Below the pieces are notes generated by a model, which saw only the letters and a program-made list of their open reading frames with translations, was not told the DNA's origin and ran no database searches. Shown in pieces: positions 23,173 through 28,551 of a stretch of 28,551 nucleotides of DNA. This stretch comes from JBEKCP01 sp050014815 (lineage in GTDB: Bacteria; Planctomycetota; Planctomycetia; Pirellulales; Thermoguttaceae). The position numbers and the translations under genes were made by a program. Location: NCBI GenBank assembly GCA_050014815.1, contig JBEKCP010000012.1:1-28551 (forward strand), read 5' to 3'. The stretch's first letter is position 1. The number at the start of each line of letters is the position of its first letter.

Positions 23173-23982
23173 CTACTTCAAATGTCTGATTTCTGGCGGC
23201 AGTTGTACGACAAGAACGCCAAGAACGATGATGAGACAAATGAGAACCAAGACAACCCAAGTCAAGGTGCTCGTCCTTCGGGGCACCTGCTGGTTGTGCA
23301 TGGGCAGATCAGTTACCGAGGAGCTTTGTTCGGATCGCCGTGCATAGGCTCTCGCAAGCGATACGAAGTTCTCGAACGCACCCTGCGTCGGAAATGCGCT
23401 CATGGGAACAGAATACATGACCAGGTTGCCGCAGAAGACTAACGCGTAGTGCCCCACCACCTCGATCCTTTGCACAGTTTGCCAACGGCGGGAGTCTTCG
23501 CGGTTGGCACGACTTGCCGTAACACCGGCTGGCCCGATCGACAGGGTAATGGGGCCAAGCATCTCTGTTGCGTGTCTCTGAAGGGCCAGACGCAACGATC
23601 TCTTGACCCCTCGACGCCGGACCCAAGGCGAGGAGGCAAGCAGGAAACTGCCCAACCCTACCAAGAACATCGTAAACGCCCAGCTTGGGGGTGGCGGCAG
23701 CCTACCATGGCCCGCAATAATCGCTAGAATCGTAAACGCTAGGTTGATCGAAATGATCACAACGAATACGACAGTTGCAACCCACCACCACGGCCGGAAG
23801 CGAGATACGGACAGGTCATGTTGGCGAATCAATGCAGCAACATGATGTTCCGCAGTAATCTCATAGGAGACGGAGAGAGTACCATTACTCCCCATCATGG
23901 AAGGCGATGCAGGCAGTTCCGCGCCCGCGCCACTCTGTTGAGCGAGGGATGGATTCACTTCGCCACCAGTAGAATCACTCAT
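23173..23982 (-). CDS. YcxB-like membrane protein
   Basis: A 269-residue membrane protein. Hydrophobic segments at about 66-90, 101-120 and 241-260 predict three membrane spans. Between the second and third, LSIGPAGVTASRANREDSRRW, QRIEVVGHYALVF and YSVPMSAFPTQGAFENFV match the layout of the YcxB-like C-terminal domain (a strand, a tryptophan-centred turn, then the IPxxAF-type end). The family has no known function. The start is uncertain: ATG 23982 has no Shine-Dalgarno, and an ATG pair at codons 29-30 would drop a Ser/Gly-rich leader. The gene is visibly less GC-rich than its neighbours and uses more AT-ending codons, which suggests it arrived by transfer. Confidence 0.75.
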   Translation of the reverse strand: MSDSTGGEVNPSLAQQSGAGAELPASPSMMGSNGTLSVSYEITAEHHVAALIRQHDLSVSRFRPWWWVATVVFVVIISINLAFTILAIIAGHGRLPPPPSWAFTMFLVGLGSFLLASSPWVRRRGVKRSLRLALQRHATEMLGPITLSIGPAGVTASRANREDSRRWQTVQRIEVVGHYALVFCGNLVMYSVPMSAFPTQGAFENFVSLARAYARRSEQSSSVTDLPMHNQQVPRRTSTLTWVVLVLICLIIVLGVLVVQLPPEIRHLK

Positions 23983-24113
23983 GGCGTCAATACGTCACGT
24001 TTGCGATTGTTAGGCCGAAAACGGGGTCGCAACTGTTTTCCTCTTGTCGCGATGGCAAATTGGGGAGTTCCCGCCTGCGCCCCGTCAGCCTGTCAAGCTC
24101 CTCGAAGATGGCT

Positions 24114-24305
24114 TCACTGGTTCTCTTCCTCCCACCGGTCGATCATCGCCCAGGCCTCATCGCTGGCCTTGTCCCATGCCGTTAGCTCCTCGCGCAATTC
24201 GGGTGTGACGAAGGGTGGCTCAATCACAATCTCAACGTGGGCGCCATCCGGCAATATGGCATCACTCTGAGGCACAACGACCCCGTTTTTTACGATTCCG
24301 GAAAT
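24114..24305 (-). pseudogene. Remnant of a small antitoxin-like gene
   Basis: An open frame on the minus strand reads ISGIVKNGVVVPQSDAILPD, then GAHVEIVIEP, and ends AMIDRWEEENQ. The first part is the beta-strand signature of the DUF104/AF2212-like small antitoxins (usually starting M-x-x-I-x-G-x-V-x-N-G-x-V). No ATG, GTG or TTG lies in frame upstream before a stop; only ATT at 24305 fits, so the start appears to be lost. After the stop a second frame continues with SEAIFEELDRLTGRRREL, hinting at a frameshifted longer gene. No PIN-domain toxin follows; the next gene is the YcxB-like protein. Confidence 0.4.
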
Positions 24306-24416
24306 GCTGCTTCGACTGTCTGCCGGTATTTGCTGACTCGCATCAGGTGGGCAGGGCGAGCCTCCGGCTTTATTATATCGGCCAATGCGACCTGCAACAC
24401 GTCCGTCCCGGGGTTA

Positions 24417-24706
24417 CAAGTTGCACTTTGCGATCTTTGTTTTGCCGCGTGATGCTATTACAGGTATTTGTATGCCCGTTCACGGGCATTTCCGCCGCAG
24501 GCGGTAATAGGCCCGTGCTTCAGCACGGGTCGAACGGCCGTTGTCGCGGTTTTCCCCCGTCCCGTCTCCCGTGTCCGCCGCCTCCGGCGGCGGACACGGG
24601 AGAGGGGACGGGCGCGGGCATGGCCCAATTTACCCGGCGTGAACGCCGGGCCTAATACCGCCTGCGGCGGAAAGGCTCGTAAACGAGCCTGACAATGTGC
24701 AACTTG
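24417..24706. repeat. Large nested palindrome with covarying hairpins
   Basis: This fills most of the gene-free stretch before glyA. The outer inverted repeat is CAAGTTGCACWTTG (24417-24430 and 24693-24706). Inside, each arm has hairpin A (8 bp; 24472-24489 and 24673-24690), a conserved unit TTTCCGCCGCAGGCGGTA (from 24489, and complementary ending at 24673), and hairpin B (8 bp; 24512-24529 and 24633-24650). The centre is a perfect 18 bp stem with a 3 nt loop (24565-24603). Hairpins A and B differ in sequence between arms but each stem stays perfectly paired. No reading frame explains the region. It may be a mobile palindromic element or a structured RNA. Confidence 0.85.
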
Positions 24707-24789
24707 CACCCGAGGTGCCGAGGGAAACCCCATCGGCTGCACCTCACACGCCGAAATCGGATACCGCCCCCCATTGGTGGCGCACCGTA

Positions 24790-24818
24790 TTGACGGATGC
24801 CGCCGACGGGCTCAGAAT
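24790..24818 (+). promoter_or_regulatory. glyA: Promoter for glyA
   Basis: TTGACG (24790-24795), a 17 bp spacer, then CAGAAT (24813-24818, 4 of 6). It has the same form as the homospermidine synthase promoter (TTGACG-17-CACAAT). The transcript leader would include the hairpin at 24828-24878. The 80 bp between the large palindrome and this promoter show nothing else that can be named. Confidence 0.45.
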
Positions 24819-24827
24819 ATAAAAAAG

Positions 24828-24878
24828 CCCTCACCCTAACCCTCTCCCGGTCGTGCCGCAGCGGCACGCGGGAGAGGG
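24828..24878. repeat. CCCTCTCCC/GGGAGAGGG half element in the glyA leader
   Basis: CCCTCACCCTAACCCTCTCCC-type sequence (24828-24848) pairs with GGGAGAGGG (24870-24878) around an inner GTGCC/GGCAC stem. It is a half copy of the unit at 20295-20412 and lies just before the glyA ribosome-binding site. Confidence 0.75.
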
Positions 24879-24904
24879 GACCACGGGATTTCAGAAAGGC
24901 CCCC

Positions 24905-26212
<1,308 letters not shown>

Positions 26213-26225
26213 AGACTATAAAGAC

Positions 26226-26681
26226 ATGGCCGCCAACAAGATCCTGATTGCCGACGACAACCTGACCAACGTCGAGTTGCTGGAAGCCTACTTGAGCGAC
26301 ATTGACTGCGAGATCGCGGTCGCCGCCGACGGCCACCAGACATTGGAGAAGGTGGCCGAGTTCCAGCCCGACCTCATCCTGCTGGACATCATGATGCCCA
26401 AGCTCAGCGGGTTCGAGGTCTGCCAGGCGCTCAAGCGGGACCCGGCGACCCGCCACATCATGATCCTCATGGTCACCGCCCTGGGAGAGCGGGGCGACAT
26501 CGAGCGGGCGGTCACCTGCGGCTGCAACGATTATCTGAGCAAGCCGATCAACAAGCTGGACCTGCTCTTGCGAGTCCAGACCATGCTGGAACTCCGTCAC
26601 GTGACCGACGAGCGGGACCGGCTGCGGCAATACATCGATGCCATGGAGGAGACCGCCAGGCGACAACGCCGGGCCGTCTGA
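26226..26681 (+). CDS. Stand-alone response regulator receiver protein
   Basis: A 151-residue single-domain CheY/DivK-like protein. The acidic pocket is ADDN (D10, D11), the phospho-acceptor D54 lies in LLDIMMP, T84 in MVTAL, and the conserved lysine K106 in LSKPI. After the receiver domain comes an Arg/Glu-rich helix (about 120-151) that could form a coiled coil, but no output domain. No histidine kinase is encoded nearby. It probably relays or buffers phosphoryl groups or binds a partner protein. It lies 13 bp after glyA and 8 bp before the thioredoxin-like gene. The ribosome-binding site is weak, which suggests translational coupling. Confidence 0.92.
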   Translation: MAANKILIADDNLTNVELLEAYLSDIDCEIAVAADGHQTLEKVAEFQPDLILLDIMMPKLSGFEVCQALKRDPATRHIMILMVTALGERGDIERAVTCGCNDYLSKPINKLDLLLRVQTMLELRHVTDERDRLRQYIDAMEETARRQRRAV

Positions 26682-26689
26682 ACCGGAGC

Positions 26690-27166
26690 ATGCTGAATCG
26701 CAGCCTACTCGCCTTGATGCTGCTCCTGCCGGGGTGCGGCGGCGGCGAAACGAGCGGCTTGCCGCCGATCGACCGGCCGGGGCTGGAGCGCCTGGTGGCC
26801 GAGCACCGCGGCCGCGTGGTGCTGGTCGACTTTTGGGCGACGTGGTGTCCGCCGTGCCAGGCGCTGTTCCCCCACACGGTCGAGCTGGCGCGGCGCTATG
26901 CCGGCCGGGGGCTGGCCGTGGTGACGGTCAGCCTGGATGCCCCGCGCGATGAAGGGGCGGTCCGTCGTTTCCTCGCCGACCATCAGGCGACGGCGACGGA
27001 GAACTTCATCGCCCGCGAGGGGGCCGCCGCCGAGTTCGAGATCAAAGGCGGCTTCATTCCCTGCGTGAAGATCTATGATCGCCAGGGCCAGTTGTGGACG
27101 ACCGTTACCGGGGCCTATCCGGACAAGATCGACCGGGCCGTCGAGGAACTACTGGAGGAGAAGTGA
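26690..27166 (+). CDS. TlpA-like thioredoxin-fold lipoprotein
   Basis: A 158-residue membrane-anchored thioredoxin-fold protein. The signal peptide ends in LLPGC (12-16), so C16 is the lipidation site. The redox centre is WCPPC (52-56) after VVLVDFWAT, the spelling typical of TlpA/ResA reductants, and the cis-proline region is FIPCVKIYD. It should work outside the cytoplasmic membrane, reducing disulfides in exported proteins or during cytochrome maturation. The ATG at 26690 has GGAG too close (1 nt), so coupling to the upstream gene is likely. It is the last gene of the glyA group and is followed by a long palindrome. Confidence 0.9.
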   Translation: MLNRSLLALMLLLPGCGGGETSGLPPIDRPGLERLVAEHRGRVVLVDFWATWCPPCQALFPHTVELARRYAGRGLAVVTVSLDAPRDEGAVRRFLADHQATATENFIAREGAAAEFEIKGGFIPCVKIYDRQGQLWTTVTGAYPDKIDRAVEELLEEK

Positions 27167-27212
27167 GTTGGTGGAATACCGCCAGAATATCACATTGATG
27201 AACAATATCGCG

Positions 27213-27287
27213 GTTTAGCGGGCGGGCTTGCCCGCCGAGTACCGGTTGGTCCACGATTCGCTCGGCGGGCAAGCCCGCCCGCTAAAC
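27213..27287. repeat. Perfect 27 bp palindromic repeat element (GTTTAGCGGGCGGGC family)
   Basis: The arm 27213-27239 is exactly complementary to 27261-27287 with a 21 nt spacer. The outer 25 bp are identical to the element at 9736-9815, while the spacers are unrelated. It lies between the thioredoxin-like gene and the HEAT-type gene and could terminate the former. Confidence 0.92.
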
Positions 27288-27341
27288 TTGGAGTGCAAAC
27301 GCCCCGGCGCCCTCGGCCCGGCGAAGCGAGGATTGGCGGCT

Positions 27342-28551
27342 ATGAACGTTGTTGTCACAGGACGTTTCATCTTTGGGGCCGCTGCGGCCGCTGCGGCCGC
27401 TGTGGCGGTCTTGGTCGCGGCCGGGACGATGGCGGCGGATAAACCACTGCCTGAGCCCCCAAAGTCCGCTCCCGGACAGATCCGGCGCCTCGTCGCGGAG
27501 TTGGGCGACAAGGACTACTTCGTTCGGGAGCGAGCCGAGAAGGAGTTGGCGAAGCTGGGTTTCGAGGCCTTCGACGCCCTCGGCGAGGCCGCCGCGAGCG
27601 AGGATCTGGAGGTCGCCGTGCGGGCCGGCCACCTGCTCGGGCTGATGAAGATCCAGTGGGCCGACAAGAACGACCCGGCCGAGGTCAAGCAGATCCTCCA
27701 CGATTACGAGTCCCAGAACACCGACGCCCGCCAAGCCGCGATGCGGTCGCTGGCGGAGTTGCCGGGGGCGGCGGGCGTGCCGGCGCTGTGCCGCCTGGTC
27801 CGCTATGAGAAGTCGGCGATCCTGTCGAAGCACGCCGCTGTGCTCCTGTTGGGCGATCCCAAGTCCGCCGTGCCGCCGAAGAAAGCAGTGGCCGAAATGC
27901 TCGGCAAGAACCTTGCAAACTGCCGCCGCGCGGCCGCCGCCTGGCTCTTGACCTGGGCCCGCTCAGGGGCAGACCCGCAAGTGATGGCCGACGAGTGGGG
28001 CCGGCTGGTCGAGGCCGAACAAACGCTCGCCGATCGCCTGCCCGTCCAAACCAGCCCCGAGATCCTGGCAGCCCTGCGGCGCATCCAGATCGCCTGGCTC
28101 TGCAAGTTGGGCCGCACGGCCGATCTGTTGGCCGCCGTCGATCGCCTGCTGGATTCGGAAAAGGGAGATCCGGAAGTTCTCGGCAGCCTCCTGGGTTGGC
28201 TCACCGAGCAGAAGGACTGGAAGACGGTGGACCACCTGGCCGAACAGTTCGCACCGCTGATCGCCGCGGACCCGGGCCTGTCGTACGACGTAGCGGCCGC
28301 CTGCGCCGACCGGGGCGACGCGGCCCAAGCCGAAGAGCTCGCCCGCCGGGCCTTCGGGCTCTACCCCGGGAAGGAGCCCGAGCACCTCCAGCGGCACCTG
28401 CAAGCGGCCTTCCAGCTCCAGACGCAAGGACGAACGGCCTGGTCGAAACGGGAGTATCGCCACGTCATCGACTCCGGCGCCCCGGTCGGCGGCGTCGCCC
28501 TGGTGGCCGAGCACCAGCTCTCCGAAGTGCTCCACGACCGAGGCGAGGACC
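27342..28551 (+). CDS. Exported HEAT/TPR-like repeat protein, 3' end cut by window edge
   Basis: At least 403 residues, running off the right edge. An N-terminal signal peptide has an alanine-only core (FGAAAAAAAAVAVLVAAGTMAA), encoded by three copies of a 9 bp unit GCTGCGGCC-like (27376-27405). The mature part starts with helix pairs typical of HEAT repeats (IRRLVAELGDKDYFVRERAEKELAKLG, and LGEAAASEDLEVAVRAGHLL). From about residue 270 TPR-like pairs follow (ACADRGDAAQAEELARRAFGLYP). It should be a secreted protein-binding scaffold; no enzymatic motif is seen. GAGGA lies 9 nt before the ATG at 27342. Confidence 0.8.
   Translation, partial: MNVVVTGRFIFGAAAAAAAAVAVLVAAGTMAADKPLPEPPKSAPGQIRRLVAELGDKDYFVRERAEKELAKLGFEAFDALGEAAASEDLEVAVRAGHLLGLMKIQWADKNDPAEVKQILHDYESQNTDARQAAMRSLAELPGAAGVPALCRLVRYEKSAILSKHAAVLLLGDPKSAVPPKKAVAEMLGKNLANCRRAAAAWLLTWARSGADPQVMADEWGRLVEAEQTLADRLPVQTSPEILAALRRIQIAWLCKLGRTADLLAAVDRLLDSEKGDPEVLGSLLGWLTEQKDWKTVDHLAEQFAPLIAADPGLSYDVAAACADRGDAAQAEELARRAFGLYPGKEPEHLQRHLQAAFQLQTQGRTAWSKREYRHVIDSGAPVGGVALVAEHQLSEVLHDRGED

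Noticed and set aside
24215..24742. Open frames on both strands through the nested palindrome
   Set aside because: They are produced by GC-rich palindromic DNA, show the same peptide twice in mirrored copies (SRAFPPQAV), and have no family match that I recognise.
24417..24904. Glycine or tetrahydrofolate riboswitch before glyA
   Set aside because: I could not match the known aptamer cores. The structure is a symmetrical palindrome, and the mapped promoter candidate lies downstream of it.

Overview
The window looks like part of a GC-rich planctomycete chromosome. The reasons are family content rather than any single marker: a DUF1559 pilin-like protein with its partner lipoprotein, a DUF1080 (3-keto-disaccharide hydrolase) protein, a TIGR03790 protein, a Tat-exported Gfo/Idh/MocA protein, a kinase/VWA/PP2C gene trio and a HEAT-type exported protein. 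No rRNA, tRNA, CRISPR array, phage or transposase gene was seen. Both window ends cut through genes.

Layout. 1-5800 (minus strand): the 3' part of a DUF1080 gene, then a signalling trio transcribed in the order kinase, VWA protein, PP2C phosphatase, from a clear promoter at 5736-5764. 5808-13117: a polyamine region. Agmatinase (speB), a lipoprotein/DUF1559 pair and a deoxyhypusine-synthase-like gene lie on the minus strand. Homospermidine synthase, an ornithine-decarboxylase-type enzyme and pyruvoyl-dependent arginine decarboxylase lie on the plus strand. The DHS-like and homospermidine synthase genes diverge from back-to-back promoters. Together the enzymes supply arginine to agmatine to putrescine, ornithine to putrescine, and putrescine to sym-homospermidine. 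13289-20264: a TIGR03790 protein divergent from a Gfo/Idh/MocA protein that has lost its usual lysine, then an NRDE protein, inositol-3-phosphate synthase and a DEAD-box RNA helicase. 20419-23039: an orphan solute-binding lipoprotein divergent from an exported HExxH protein. 23040-24470: a visibly more AT-rich stretch with a YcxB-like membrane protein and a remnant of an antitoxin-like gene. 24417-24706: a large nested palindrome. 24905-27166: glyA, a stand-alone receiver protein and a thioredoxin-like lipoprotein. From 27342: a HEAT-repeat-like exported protein running off the right end.

The intergenic DNA is the most unusual part. Almost every gap carries a structured repeat. These include perfect 25-27 bp palindromes built on GTTTAGCGGGCGGGC, short hairpins around GACTGCGTC whose stems covary between copies, CCCTCTCCC/GGGAGAGGG hairpins, heptanucleotide GGGGATT arrays (one running in frame through the kinase), two A-rich long inverted repeats, and the 290 bp nested palindrome before glyA whose two arms keep matching hairpins with compensating base changes.
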